Source: Eunapius fragilis
Taxonomy: Eukaryota; Porifera; Demospongiae; Spongillida; Spongillidae
DNA: 64,000 nt
NCBI GenBank assembly: GCA_963681505.1
Contig: OY811976.1
Location: forward strand, 3,515,588-3,579,587
Reading direction: 5' to 3'
A model generated the notes under the pieces. It ran no database searches, was not told the DNA's origin, and was given only the letters and a program-made list of their open reading frames with translations. A program made the translations under genes and the position numbers. This document shows positions 23,058 through 35,798 of this stretch, piece after piece; within the stretch, counting starts at the first letter, position 1; every line of letters begins with the position of its first letter.

Positions 23058-23700
23058 TATAGCATTGGTACCTTTCTTAGAGGATTTATTTTTTGTGCAA
23101 GCTACTTGTGGACAGATGGGAAGCCTTGCATAAGTGGCAGTGAATATTATTGCTTAGCCTATCTCAAAGATTTGGAAAGACTGGGCCACTGTAGAGTTTA
23201 TACAGAGAGCATTCACTGACATGGCTTCTATTTACCCATGGGTATACCCGCAGTACTGAGTTGGTACACATGAAGCTTCAGGACTAGTATATATACAAGA
23301 GCACCTTGATGGTGAGCCCCCCCCCCCCCCCCCCCCTCCCCCATCATTCCAACTCTTTCATGACCACTATCAGCTGAAATAGAGGAGTCTTTAAAACCCT
23401 GCCAATTTGAGTACAGTGAATGGTATATGGGACATGTATAGTGGAGCCTCACGGGGGCCTCTGACAAATGTATTGTGACATTTGCCCCCATGACCCCCGT
23501 GATCCTACCCACTGACACCAGCCCAATCCATGCAACACACAGTCCAGTTGCATGTGTGAAATACATCCACATCAGTGACATGGAGTCCTTTGGACATGAC
23601 CATGTAGAGGAGGCCATGGGATATGAGCATACAGTGGAGGGCATGAGTCTGACAAGACATACTACCATTTTGTGCTGATACAATTATGACCACTAAAGAA
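22340..23700. other. Spacer of the palindromic element
   Basis: Non-repeated centre. It holds one arm of the fold-back sequence seen near the secreted genes (about 22365-22480), G-rich and C-rich runs (about 22660, 23319) and a (GT)n run at 22949-23055. No gene recognised. Confidence 0.6.
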
Positions 23701-24820
23701 TCGAAGGTAATGTTACTTGCACATGTAGGACCAAACATAAAGAGAATGAATCTGAATATAAACATAACAAAAATAGTTGAGACAGAGATAGGCCAGTGAA
23801 AGCACTGTAACCAAAAGATATAGAAAAAAAAGTTCAAATCGACAAAGCATATGAGTGAATCTATGTAGCACATGTAAATTGTTATGTTGTGTGCAACATA
23901 ACAATTTACAGGGTTAACAGCAAGGGGAAAAGAATAGTGTCTTATGGTGGAAAGAGTGTGAATAGTCATGACATGAGACGTGTGTATGTTCATGAGTGTG
24001 GTTCATGGGTGTGTGTGCCAGCCGTGCAGATGAAATGAAAAATGGTGGGTGTTATATGTGCCAGCAGAACGCATAATAAGGAAGGGTTACATGTGTTCCA
24101 GCCCGCATGTGTCTTTAACTCGACCACACCTCTCCCATAGCCAAGCTGATACACCGTGCACTAGATATCATGGCTCTGACGTATTGTTATAGGTTGTGAA
24201 CCTATAAATGGCCACGCAATAAGTGGCACCCAAAGTGTATGACCAAATCAACAGGGACACAATTTCTACATGATGTTATGCACGCGTATTGGTACTGGTA
24301 GTACTTACGTACCGTACAATCCTTGTCAACATATTACAAAAATAAATTGCACATCCTCCAAGAAAGAAAGGTTCCAATGCTACACACACACAAACACTCA
24401 CATCACACACACAAACACACACACACACACATACACACACATACACACACGCACACTGAAATTCCAATGCTACTAACAAGAAGAATTAGTGGTTCTGGCG
24501 AGGATGACTGTCAAGTTTGCTACACATATGACCAAATGCAAAAGCCTATGGAACTCACAGGTCTGTAACATGTTTGGAAGCAGCACTGCCCCAGATCCAA
24601 AAAAAAATGACACCAACTGCTCTGATCCTCAGGTGGGTATGTGACCATATGTCTCTTAATGGCAGAGTCCTAAACACAAAGGCATTAGCCTATCTATTTG
24701 CCACCATCACATGAGAGTCAATATTCCATGGGTGACTTCCATGGGTGGCTTTGCATCTGGTCATAGCAAACTGACAGTCATACCCACCAGAACCACTATT
24801 TCTAAGTAGCACTGGTTTGT

Positions 24821-24882
<62 letters not shown>

Positions 24883-26609
24883 CGTGCGTGTGTATGTATA
24901 GCATTATACATGGGCCCCTTCTAGGAATCTGTGCTATTGTGATATTACATGTAGATCTACCACTCTGTAAACATACTTTTGTACCTAAGCCTGGCAGGAA
25001 TATTATTCCTGCTTTATCCCTAAAGATAAAGATCAGGGCCCTGGAAATTTAACAAAGGAAGGTAATAAATAGTAAGTCCTAAGTCTTTTTAAACCTCTCA
25101 ATGGTACACACTCATAGCTTCAGCATTTATAGTGATTGGCATGGGATAGTTGTGAGTGTTGTGTCTGTATGAGTGTGTGAGTGCGTAAATGGATGCATGT
25201 AATGGAATATGGGACATGAGGCATGGTACGTCATGATGTGACAGGTACTGTGAGACAGGAACAAATAGTCCAGTACGTACAAACACATTAATCCAGTACA
25301 TACAACCAATGGGGGGAGGGGTTGGGAGGGGGGACCTTTGCCCCCATGCTCCTATACCACTGTGTATAAAACACACAATCCAGTTACACACGTGAAAAAC
25401 ACATCAGTCACAATATAAATAATTGAGAAAGAGGGTTGGATAGTAAGCCAGTCAAAGCACTGTACATAACCAAAATAGACAAAGCTTATGTGTGAATCCA
25501 TGTAGCACATAACTATTTACAGGGTGTACAGCAAGGGGAAAGAATACTGGTAGTGGAAAGAGTGTGTATAAGTGTGACGTGAGACGTGTGTATGTGTTGG
25601 TTCATGGGTGTGTGTGTGCCAGCCATGCAGATGAAATGAAAAACGGTGGGCGTTTAAAACATATGTGCCAGCAGAACGCAAATCCCGACAATAAGGAAGG
25701 GTTACATGTTCCAGCATAGCTGCGCTGCATGTGTCTTTAACTCGACCACGTCTCTCCCATAGCCTAGCTGATACACCGTGCACTTTACCTCATGGCTCTG
25801 ACGTACTATCATAGGTTGTGAGCCTATAAATGGCCACGCAATGAGTGACACCCAAAGAGTATGACCGAATCGATAGGGACACATATTGTTGTGCGCGCGT
25901 ATCGGTACTGGTAGTACGTACCGTGTTTTGTATGGTGATGGTAGCTGAATCCCACGCATTTTGATCGCTTAACGAATCTTGTTTGTTATAGAAGAGAACC
26001 ACTGACGTTTGTAAGAACAACGGTGGCACTTCAGTTGTACATGTAGTGGCATGGGCACGGGAGGTTATTGTATATTCATGTACTCGGAGTAGCGGGAACC
26101 AGGTTGGAGTAGGTTAATGGCGCGAAATGAACGAGAAATGTGCAATTACTTTGCACAGCTGTATCTCCGTAACGGATCAAGTAAAAATTAACGAACAGGA
26201 CAAATCGATAGGTACAGGACCCCTCTGCGTATAAACCGAATTTGAAGTTAATTGAAATGTCCTGCCGAAAGATATGGCCGGTTTGAACCCCAAGGGGTAT
26301 CGGACGTTGCAGCACTGGCACGAAGCTAATGCAAGAGCCCAAAATTTATTTTACCAGAGAGAAATGATGTAGTATGAAGTATTGAAAATAGGAAGTCAAT
26401 AGCATTTACGGTTCGGGAGATGTAGCGATTTCAAAGTGAATCATTTTTATAACTTTATATATAAAAACGTGATACGCCAGTTTCGCGTGAACTGTCCCAT
26501 ATATGTACTAGGATTTCCTGGTATTATATGCTATATTTGTGGGTGCTGCTTAATTTGTATATAAAGTTGTGATAGATCATTGCTAACCATGCCATCTAAG
26601 AAAACAGAA

Positions 26610-27990
26610 ATGGTATTCGTCGCCAAATCTGCTGTAGTGCTAGTAATCTCCATCAGTACTACACAGGGTGCTCCTACCATAAACCCGCGGGCAAAGATGA
26701 AAGTTTGGACAAGCTTTTGAGAAGCGTACTTTTCGTCAGTCGCATAGCTCAGGGATCTTCTGTAGTGCTGCCGCTTTTTGCCGATATCATCGATATAAAC
26801 ATAACCCAACAAGAATACAAAACGTGGATACAATATAAATACTTATAAAAGTTGCAGTTATGAAATCATGCTGGTGCCAAACTTAAGCATGCATGATATT
26901 CCAAATGTGCTGAATGTTCAATCATACCTTTCCATCAATATATTATCCATTTAAGATAATAATACTATAATTTATATATATAATTCTGTTCAGTTACAAA
27001 TTCTCTCTGTCTGTTGCTACAGAAGTCACATGTTCTCCATTTACAACCCGGCAGTCGAACATGATACCCACAAAAAGGATGATCAAAATGCTTTGAGGAG
27101 TGCCTGAGTATACAATTGCACATGTGTAAAAAACCCTACCCTCCTATTGACAGACCCATCACATGATCTTCATGGCCACCAGTCTGGTCCAACTCACACG
27201 ATCCCCTCCATGGCCACTTTTGGTGATGTAAAAGGGTGAACAGTCTTCAGGAGTACTTGTTTACTTGTTAAAATGAAACACCACCCAGCTATAGTAGGGG
27301 TCAAATCCTATATGGAAGTTTCGCCGATATGAATGTGAAGCAAGTAACTAATAGCATTCTTTATTAGAAAGTTGGTGAGATATAGGATTGAAGGCAATGG
27401 CAATGTAAAAAGCAAGGAAACAAGTCTGCAATAGTAAGGTATTAAAAATGTCCTAGTCCTTTATTTAGCACGTTTGCTGGAAAAAATACTAAGTTCGTGT
27501 GCTAAATATAGGAATATGACATTTTCTCTTACTACTACAGACCTTTATTTCCTTGCTTTTTGCACCACCATTGCCTTCAAATTCTATATCTCACCAACTT
27601 TTTCATAGAGAACATTTTAGTTACTTGTACGCACAGTATAATTACCACCATTGTTATATGAATTGTATTATCTGTTTTTCAAGGATGGTGTTATCAACAA
27701 CTCGTGCGCATGGGTATGAGCAAAGAATTACAATGTGGATTATTTATTCCACTACTCTTAACATTTCAGCTATCATCATCGCTACAATCATTTTCGTGTC
27801 TGCTTACTGCAGTACAGCGGAGATTATGAATGTTCTACACTCCACGTTCAAAGGAAGCAACCCGCACCGTATCACCAACAATATAAATCTGTGTACAACA
27901 AGAATAAAAATAGATCATTATTTAGTTGTACATAACGTACTATTATTCCTACATGTCCAAATTGCAAAAGCTAAGTTACTAAGTTGGAGG
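26610..27990 (+). pseudogene. Decayed secreted-protein paralogue A'
   Basis: Exon 1 (from ATG 26610) still resembles the signal peptide and pro-segment of copies A-D, but reads out of frame after GAPT, and its splice donor is lost. Exon 2 survives only as its last few codons near 27690-27712 (VINNSCAW-like). Exon 3 (27770-27910) has lost about seven bases after SFSC, shifting the frame. The insertion of a fold-back element and TIR-element debris separates the exons. The promoter TATATAAAG is kept. Confidence 0.8.
27342..27628. repeat. Fold-back repeat (about 80-bp arms)
   Basis: Left arm AAGTAACTAATAGCATTC through a TTGGTGAGATATAGGATT stretch is mirrored at the right. Relatives lie at 45763-45979, 46845-47129, 58957-59169 and 61033-61319, and single arms flank the secreted genes. 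Confidence 0.85.
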
Positions 27991-27994
27991 AGCG

Positions 27995-28518
27995 GTGAAT
28001 ATAACTGCCAATCAATGTATCGATTGTTCAATCACCTATTTTTTCGAGGTGTATGCGTACGTAGAGAATATATCATTAAAGAAGTACTGATATCATGCAG
28101 TACATATGGCGGGTAGACGCAAAAATTGCGTTTTGGGTATGTGCTTGGTTTCATGAGTGAGCGTGTAAGCGTCGGCAGCTATAAAATGTGCATTTATCAA
28201 GTACTTTTATTTTTATATCTAAACCTATGTATTGGGGGATTTTTTAGTTACTAGATGCTCTGCATGCATTTAGCATGCATGGGTTAAAAACCACAGTGAC
28301 ACTCATACACATGTGCACAATGAATCGATCCAAGTGAAAGAGACTGGTTCTGCTATTGTCTCTCATATGCAAATAGACATTCTGTACATACATCAATGCA
28401 CTTAAATAGGGATACATGGGAAGTGTAAAGGTGGCATGCACTACATTAACCATAGATCTACCGCGCAGTGTTAACACTGATGTTCGCCGGAGCTAACAGT
28501 TATCAGTGTGTACCTAGG
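27995..28518. other. Tail of duplicated block A
   Basis: Shared with 47480-47990 and 61680-62160. It contains a TAGCATGCATG-rich stretch. No gene seen. Confidence 0.55.
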
Positions 28519-28592
28519 TTAAAGGAGGAGATTGAGAGTAAATACTAGCGCAGGCCTCAGCACACGCCTGCCGATCGATGCGAAAATTCGCG

Positions 28593-28599
28593 TATAAAA
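28593..28599 (+). promoter_or_regulatory. TATA box in the Kolobok-like left end
   Basis: TATAAAA follows GCG in a segment mirrored at the right end, oriented to drive the plus-strand gene. Confidence 0.6.
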
Positions 28600-29378
28600 G
28601 GCGCTTGGATCCAACCGGAAATCACGTGAGCTCAACATCCTCAGAATGGAGCTCTGTTGTGAGTTCTTAGGATTGTCACACAGACTTGCTAGCTACGTCT
28701 TTGTTACGTTGTGAAGACTGGGAAATCAAGTACTTCTTGGTACTCTATCGCTCGGGTTTGTATATTATCGAAACTGAATTTTTAGTCTAATCCGTGTACG
28801 TTTCTAAACAGAGTACGTTTCTAAAAGAGTACTGTTACAAACAACTATACGTCAGTTTCATAGGTAAGCGTAGGCAGGATGAACAAACAGTATGGGGACC
28901 GAAGGTCACCGGTGACACTGTCGACTTTCGCATTCCATCTCGTGCGCACAAAATATTCGGAGGTTGAGGGGATAAAATGCAATGTAACCGTATAGTCAGC
29001 TTGGGTGTAACGTTTATTAGCACATCTCTGGTAATACAACACACAAAAACAAAAAACAAAACGTTCGAAACTCTTTTTCCAGCTGACTCATCCACTGGTA
29101 ATCAGAAAACCTCATCTCCACGTGTTCAAATTTTTCAGTAATAGGGTTGCTGATAAATAGTGTCTGAATCTAGCACCGTTCCTAGAGTACAGAAGGTAAT
29201 CTTTTGTGTTTAGGTACAAAATTCACTCAGCAAAACACATTAGTAAAGCAGTATAATGCATAAACAAGTAAAACAGGGAAGGAGAATGCAAGCCAGTATT
29301 TTAGTAGAACTGTTACACAAGCCAAATTCCACCACATTCCTACTCATCTGTGGTTCAATGTAGCAGTGATCAACCACA

Positions 29379-30079
29379 TTGGTATACACTCATCATCTAT
29401 TCAAGGTTGTGGTTGAATCAACCACTGGATGCCTACCTGCGGCATTTCTGGCTGACCTCAAACAGATCCAAGCAAAATACGCAGGAGGGGTGGTGTGCAT
29501 GCATGTTGAAATGACATGCCAAGATACTCAAGTGCGAGCTACCATTTCCAGTTGTCAGGATGTGCCAGCCAGTTCCAATACTTGCATAGTGCAGGAACTA
29601 CTAGGTACATTGCTTTGTTGTCACAGAAAAAAAAAACCCTCATTAACACTCTTTGGGCTTACTTCATCAGGTTACCCAGGAAGAGTCCCACCTGTGCTGG
29701 ATGGCAGTCAAAATGAGCCACCTTGTCCTCACTGCCTGTTAGGGCCTTGCATTATTCGCCGGCCACCAGTGTTCCTGAATGGTTGATCTGCCCCATCCTT
29801 AGGGAATGATAGAAAAAGATTTAAACTGTACCAAAAATTTTGGAAGCTACTCCGAGACCTGGGGTTGTGGAACCACCCTACATACCTGGCTAGGAAGACA
29901 TTGGTGACACACCCAGCAGATAGAAGGGAGATAATGCCAAAATGTGTACAAAATGTAAATAAATCAACCTTTCATTTAGTAAGTGTACTTATAATCTTTT
30001 TTCCACACAGGAAATCAGAAGCAGGTACCCAAATCCGGTGTGGATTCCATACAGAAACTATAGGTCATCATTTGTGTAA
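29379..30079 (+). pseudogene. Second protein of the Kolobok-like element (P2X7-ballast-like C-terminus)
   Basis: Exon 29379-29954 and exon 30011-30079, phase 0, GT-AG. The start is uncertain and TGA at 29784 interrupts the frame, so this copy is probably broken. Recognisable features are a CPHC...C zinc-binding-like stretch (PCPHCLLGPCI) and, after the stop, YQKFWKLLRDLG, RREIMPKCV and EIRSRYPNP. The pattern YR-x-F...W...R...PxCV...IRxxxPxxxG-YxG(Y/F) resembles the C-terminal half of the P2X7 receptor ballast domain and of many transposon-linked animal proteins (family memory; inference). Confidence 0.6.
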
Positions 30080-30494
30080 CCAGTTATTTTTAGTCATTTA
30101 AATCTGTGCTACGTATACACCCCTTTGCCAAGTATAATATCATGTTTAGGAAAAGGCATCACTTATAATAACCCCCCTTCTGTCTGTTCAAGACACACAC
30201 ACTCTTACCAAGATCCTAGTTCAATGTACCATGGGCTTGTACATGTGCAGGATTCGGGTTTGTCCTTATGAAGGTCATGGATCCCCACAATTTGGAAGGA
30301 TGTACATGTAGCGTAGTAAATACAAGAATCTTGTATTTTTTCTTTTTGGATGCATGCAGTGCAGACAAAGATTATCTGTTGTTCTTAGTGGTAGTTCTAA
30401 AAAGAACTGTTTTGTGAGGGACAATCAGAAAATGAGACCTACGGCTGGTGGAAACAGCTAATTATTAAACATTATGTAAGCTATTGAAATTACC

Positions 30495-33161
30495 TCAACT
30501 GTAGTTGCCTTCTTCCTCATCATCCTCTGAAAAAACACAGTCATCCTCATCCAGATCCTCATCACTGTCCACATAGTCACCGTCATTCATGGCTGTGTCG
30601 TCCAAAGGTAACACCATATCGTCGTCACCATCATCATCATCCTCCTGCCGTATCCTAAATAGTATGTGTCTTACAACTATTAGATGGAATCACTGACTGT
30701 CACATACTGTTGAGACGAGATGTTCTTTAGAATGTACATATTCCAGATGTTGTTTACAAAACGATATGTTTTCTTGACCAACACATTGTACGTGCAGTGA
30801 TGTTCAGGTCGGCGAACATCTGTGTACTGGTGGTGACTTGTTGCCAACCGTTGAGTGTTTTCATTCTGAATGATGTGGTTACATTATCCCATCACGCATA
30901 CAAAACAAGCACAACACTCACCCAATCCATCACAGCCAAATTCATACGCATTTCAAATGACTTGGTGTGGAAGTGGATCCTCTTGGGCAGGTAGATAAGT
31001 AGCTGGTGGTTAAATGACTCCACCCAGTAGGTGTCTCGACACTGGAAAAAAAAATACATATACCTGATCATGACATATCTTGTTCATTATGCATACGCGA
31101 TGGAATGAATCAGCCCATTTGTAGATGAGAGTTTTTCGTAGTGCCCCCTCATACGCACTAATGGCTGCAGGCATAGTGAGAGGCTTCTTTTGCTGTACGT
31201 AATGTGGTTGCCGACAGGGACTCTCTGAATAACAACTGTGGTGATCACCCTGAATCGCAGACAGGAATGCATGCATCACATATTAGATAGGCTTATCGTG
31301 TGTACACTGAATGCAGTTGCAGTTACACACACAACAGACACACCCACCCATATAGATACACATAAAACCAGACACCCACCCACACCTACAGATACAGACA
31401 CACCAGATACACACAGGAGCCACAATACACACATGCACACCTACTACACACACAGACAAACCTGAAAGTGCTTGCTGATGTTCATGATCATTGCACGTAG
31501 ACGGTCAGGGTTGCCACCACAGTTCCTCATGCACCAATACAGGTGCACTTTGGTGCTTCGTGCTGAATAGCAAATAATTTCTTTGATATCAAATATCAAA
31601 GAACATACCCTTGTCAGAAAGTTCAAAGAACCACGTCTTATCCCTGGCACGAACCCCACCAGCACAGATCGTTCGTAACTCCTTAGCGACATTCTTCGTG
31701 CCTGCACTACACCAATCCATACACATACACACTGAAAACAACAAAGAACATACCATGCCATGTGTCATAGGAATTGATCATCCCAAGTTGCTGTACATAC
31801 AGCTTGATAGCAGACTGATAGTCATGGGCTACCTCTGTGATGTTCAATCCTACATTATAGTGAAAATCTGAAATTAGAAGTATAGTTAGGACACAAGATG
31901 CAAACCTCGGGCAATAACTTGTGGCAAGACAATCTTAGTGCACGCCAACTCCCTTGTCTGAGCTATCCTGTGCTCTGGTCTAGAGAGAGTGGCTATCCCA
32001 ACTATCCTACGTGTACTGGAGCAGAGAGTATACATTATTAACATATAGGAAATAGAGTACAGTACAAACCTTCCAGCCATACAAGGTACTGTTGAGTGGT
32101 ATGCATTTGATGTTGAATCATGACGTGCATCGGTTATGACCCACTATTTTAAAAATATGAACACAATGATTCAATTATTTACACCTGTGGCAAATCTAAC
32201 CTCTCCACTTGTAGCGTAGTGAGGGCTTTTCTTCACACAGTCTACAGCAGCCTGCATTGACTCTTCTGCTGCATCTGCTACCACTTGCTGGTACAATTTG
32301 TCCACATAAACTGAATGAACATGGAATATAGCGGGATAAAAATAATATTAATTAATGATCTCAATTTTCACCTGAGTGGATGTATTGCTGCTTCACTGCA
32401 CCCATACCAGCAAATGAACAAAAATTTATGTACTGGCGAGGCAACATGCCAGCACAGGTGAAAGCATGGACAAGTCTGTTATATGAATGACATTTACATG
32501 CGGAAGTATGCATCGTTACTAAATATCCAAATGGTATTCTTACTTCTGATTAGCAAGGTAATGACCAGACAGGACTCTAGAACTAGCCCAGATACGTGAC
32601 TGCTTGCAGTGTGGGCAAACAAACTGGGCCCTCGCTACATGTCCCTTCTAGTGAGTTGTAAAGGAGTATTATACAGAACAACTCAGAGTACTCAGACCTT
32701 TATGAAAGATGCTAATGTCCAAGAGGGGTTTGATAAACAGCCACACTGCTGGACAAGCCCAGAACAAAGACCCTTGAAGGCCTTTCGTTCGACCACAAAT
32801 AAGTCTTGGTCACTGGGGTCGTAGTCTCCCGTATACATCCCTACATATATATTTTCATGCCAGGACAATAACTTATACACGTCACCCGTAACTAACCTGC
32901 TGAATCCAACATCATTTCTTTTCCAGAACTACTAAATGTTCTAGTCCTTGATGCTGCTGGAACGCTCTCCGTTGGTGTCAATACGCGGTCCAACAAAGCA
33001 TTCAACACGCTAATAGTAGCGTTCCGCTTACTGACACCGGGTGCAAGAATCAGTCGGGCTGCTTCAAACTTCTTTACAAACGTTTCCTTTTCCTCTGCAG
33101 AGGAAAAGGACCCTTGCAGGTGAAGCCTCTGTCGAGAGTGGCTGTCGTTTCGCGTCGCCAT
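30495..33161 (-). CDS. Kolobok-like DDE transposase, intact (602 aa, 14 exons)
   Basis: Exons on minus: 32897-33161, 32698-32840, 32544-32647, 32372-32475, 32201-32310, 32070-32143, 31906-32015, 31754-31867, 31609-31701, 31462-31562, 31097-31249, 30922-31041, 30708-30865, 30495-30654. All introns are GT-AG and the phases agree, giving 602 aa with no stop (an upstream in-frame ATG at 33173 would add four residues). Features: CPHC zinc-knuckle-like motif in exon 3; WVITDARHD (first catalytic Asp, about 247); AHDYQSAIK (second Asp, about 318); YDTWHG and KVHLYWCMRNCGG; YWVESFNH (likely catalytic Glu, about 465); a very acidic tail (about 549-602). It could be an active transposase; domestication is less likely, because the TIRs and target duplication are intact. 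Confidence 0.88.
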
Positions 33162-33382
33162 TAGACATGTCACAGATACATGTATGTAGTTTGTTAACTT
33201 AGTGTTATTAACTTCGTAACTTCGTATTGTGAATAGCGAATGGTATTATTTCATGATATGACATTCGACAGATGAAGATGTGTGAACAATTCTTGTTCGC
33301 TGTTGTCCGTGCATAAGTATATACAGGAACCATTTTGAATAAACAGCCGCACGGCCGTTCGAAATTTTTGGATCCATTCTCC

Positions 33383-33389
33383 TTTTATA
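33383..33389 (-). promoter_or_regulatory. TATA box in the Kolobok-like right end
   Basis: Inverse of TATAAAA, within the GCGTATAAAAGG segment shared by both ends, about 220 bp upstream of the transposase ATG. Confidence 0.55.
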
Positions 33390-33407
33390 CGCCAACTCCT
33401 CCTTTAA

Positions 33408-34130
33408 CAGTACTGTGATTGTAAGAGATAATGAATTTCTTTTAAAACCACTATGTAAACAATTAGCTAGCTATACGGCTTGTTTTGTTCTGATAATTAT
33501 TTTTAATAATGATATGACAGCATCCACTTCGCGATCAGCATTCACTTCGTCATCACACCTACATCACAGCATTCACTTCTTCATCCACACGTACATCCAC
33601 AGCATTCGTTTCAATCGTACTCTGTAACCCAGCATCAATGCAATTACTAGGGTTGGCAAGCCTGATCCAACCATTTCTAGTGAACGAGATGAAAACTCTG
33701 TACACTTGTTCAAGGTTGGGGAAAAAACAACCCATTTTTGAGACTGACCTCTACCGTTGATACCTGTGATAGTTCGCACGAGCGGTAACAGCAGCACCGG
33801 CTTTTTGTATGGACTATAATTAGCACGAGTTGGCGAAAGCAAAGCCACAGCATTTGTTAGGTTTTGTCCGCATTTTAACCGCTTTGATCTGTAAAACAAC
33901 GGATGTTTACCCTGGTTAACGCTCTATTTTGTAAATCGACGGCAACTGTGACCGCTTCAGTGTAATTGCACATTTTCATACGCTATATGTGACACGTTAA
34001 GTAAAAAATTATGTTTCGCTAATACCCAAATGGATGCTAATCACAACCGAGGTTGTTTGGTTACTATGCTTCAAAAGATGCTTAGAATATGACTGAAAGA
34101 AAGGGAAGGGAACCATTAAGTCAAGCTTGT
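33408..34130. other. Probable gypsy LTR remnant and unassigned sequence
   Basis: Read on minus, the sequence after about 34133 follows a purine run and begins TATAACAAGCTTGACTTAATGG, matching the start of LTR-like sequence at 48.0 and 62.2 kb. The rest (about 33408-33950) has short CATTCACTTC-type repeats and no recognised gene. Confidence 0.4.
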
Positions 34131-34138
34131 TATATCAC

Positions 34139-34470
34139 TCCCTCCTTTAGCAGACATGTCCACATTAGTCAGTACATAATCCAGGTTGCAAGTGTTTCTG
34201 GTGGTCTCCTATCATGAGTTGATTGATACAATCCTTGCTGTTGTATAGGTTCCTCTGTAACATCCTGTAAACCTTCATTCTCAGGCGCATTTTGTTCTAG
34301 TTTTTCAGTCTGGTCATTTTCCATGATCACTTGGTATACTGAAACATTGTTTGGCAATACATTGTTATCCTGCTGCAGAACTGTAAAGGCCTCACCTCCA
34401 ACAGACCATTTTGAATGAACATGTTGTCATACATGTCTTCTACTTCATCATTGTTTTTTTTTGTGTCAGA
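34139..34470 (-). pseudogene. C-terminal end of a minus-strand gypsy polyprotein
   Basis: The frame complement(34169..34357) (MPNNVSVYQVIMENDQTEK...) matches the polyprotein tail in the fragment at 48088-48276. Only the tail is present, next to an LTR-like end. Confidence 0.65.
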
Positions 34471-34542
34471 CATGGTCTGCCGTTTTGTACAACAAACTAT
34501 TTGCACATTGAGCATACGGCTGTGGGGAAAGGTAACAGTGCA

Positions 34543-34735
34543 TTAATTAGTTATGCGAAGCAAAAAGTGGGGGGGGGGGGAGGTGGGCGAGCGCCCCCTC
34601 CCCCCTGCCCTAACCGGTTCCGACGCCTATGCACTGCTCTGGTTTCTATACAACGAAACGTACTAGTCTCGTACCCAGACCCACATCGCAGTTGAGTATG
34701 GATTAGCAACGCGAGTAGTGGGTCTGGTGTCCTGT
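34543..34735. repeat. G/C-rich decayed element and a small inverted repeat
   Basis: CAGTGCAT (34543) and its inverse ATGCACTG (about 34630) bracket G and C runs, as in the MITEs nearby, but no target duplication was found. Just downstream, GTACCCAGACCCAC and GTGGGTCTGG (34673-34728) form another short inverted pair. Confidence 0.4.
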
Positions 34736-34739
34736 ACAA

Positions 34740-35215
34740 ATTTCTTTCCAGCGATTACATTATACTTACATACCAACGTCTGGAGGAATGCAGTTACGTC
34801 ATGTATGAATAATATTATCTTCCGCAAGAATGCAATTAGTGTGTTAATTAGAAATGCGTGTCATACGTGTAGATAATTGCAAACTGTGTAGTGCAAATAC
34901 ATTCTCCCTTCTTAAAGGAAAACTGTACTAAACTTTAATTTGATCATGGCGCCCATATTCGTCAACATTGAGCCAATATATCTAAAGATCTGAGCATTCT
35001 GAGAGCTAAAATTGATCATATACATACAACCAGGTAGATACTTCATGAATAAAATTACAATTGGATAAAGTCGTGGTCTCAAATGGAGGCCACAGAGACC
35101 GAGCCTTTGGGTCTACTACCATACCATTTTGAGCCAACAAGTCATGAGTCCGACATCTCTAGCGAGACAGAGAATTACCAGCTGACTTTGCAGCACGTAT
35201 GCGTGTTGATAACAC
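34740..35215. other. No gene seen
   Basis: No recognised coding sequence or repeat. A missing 5' exon of the following gene could lie here. Confidence 0.4.
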
Positions 35216-35221
35216 AGCCTG

Positions 35222-35742
35222 GTGTTCGTGTACCATAACACAGCCTGGTGTTCGTGTACCAAGTGCGCTGCTCTCCCGACTGAACGCGAGTGTTGCTGTT
35301 GTAGGGCACTGGCGCACATAAGGCACCTTTTTAGTGATGTGGAGGGTCTCCAGTGCATCACAGATCACCCTGAGTTTATTGAAGCATGCCTCAATTTACT
35401 AACTATGCGCATCGCCTTAGTAGGTGTGATGGCGACAAGACGGGATCTATACATCTTCCAATTCCCAATGGGTAACGGGAGATTGTGTTATGCGAACTGG
35501 ATCTTATTTGTTAATGCAACGTACATACACATGCGTATGCTTGTACACATGCATGTATGCCTGTAGGTCATATCGTCATCATGCAGCATATCAGTCGGCG
35601 ATTTATATGGTGGACTTTCAGGATCCGATTGGGCGGAAGAGTTAGAAAGATTATTCCCTCATGTGCAGTAACTGCCATTAGACGAGCGTTTCCCGAACTT
35701 GACAATAATTATGTAGGCTATAAAGAATATGTTGCATTATAA
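35222..35742 (+). CDS. Short protein with a P2X7-ballast-like zinc-binding domain (2 exons)
   Basis: Exons 35222-35471 and 35567-35742, GT-AG, phase 1, give an open frame of about 142 aa. The first exon has AWCSCTKCAALPTERECCCC followed by CITDHPEF, the cysteine pattern of the P2X7 receptor intracellular ballast domain. The second has RKIIPSCAVTAIRRAFP and YVGYKEY, its usual ending. The aromatic YRxxAYxxF stretch normally preceding this is partly encoded in a neighbouring frame, so an old frame change is likely. A direct duplication of about 23 bp (ACACAGCCTGGTGTTCG) sits at the 5' end. No P2X channel part is present. It converges with the THAP gene, 57 bp apart. Confidence 0.6.
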
Positions 35743-35798
35743 TACAGTGCCGGTTTGTACTAACTAAATCGTGAACAGTGTTCATTTATTAACTTGTC

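Larger units (their letters stand above)
28523..33403. mobile_element. Kolobok-like DNA transposon, 4.9 kb, TTAA target duplication
   Basis: Inverted ends AGGAGGAG are flanked by TTAA (28519-28522 and 33404-33407). Just inside, both ends share GCGTATAAAAGG and GGATCCAA, so the TIRs extend with a gap over about 100 bp. TTAA duplication plus a DDE transposase of the D..WHG..K type fits Kolobok; piggyBac also uses TTAA but its transposase differs. Two genes converge inside: the transposase on minus and a second protein on plus. Confidence 0.82.

Noticed and set aside
27553..28116. 187-codon frame in block A'
   Set aside because: It runs through fold-back repeat and the out-of-frame exon 3 of a decayed gene.
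31238..31465. Thr/His-rich plus-strand frame
   Set aside because: It overlaps an intron of the Kolobok-like transposase with ACACA repeats.
33573..33899. 108-codon minus-strand frame
   Set aside because: No family recognised and it lies next to LTR-like debris; kept only as unassigned sequence.
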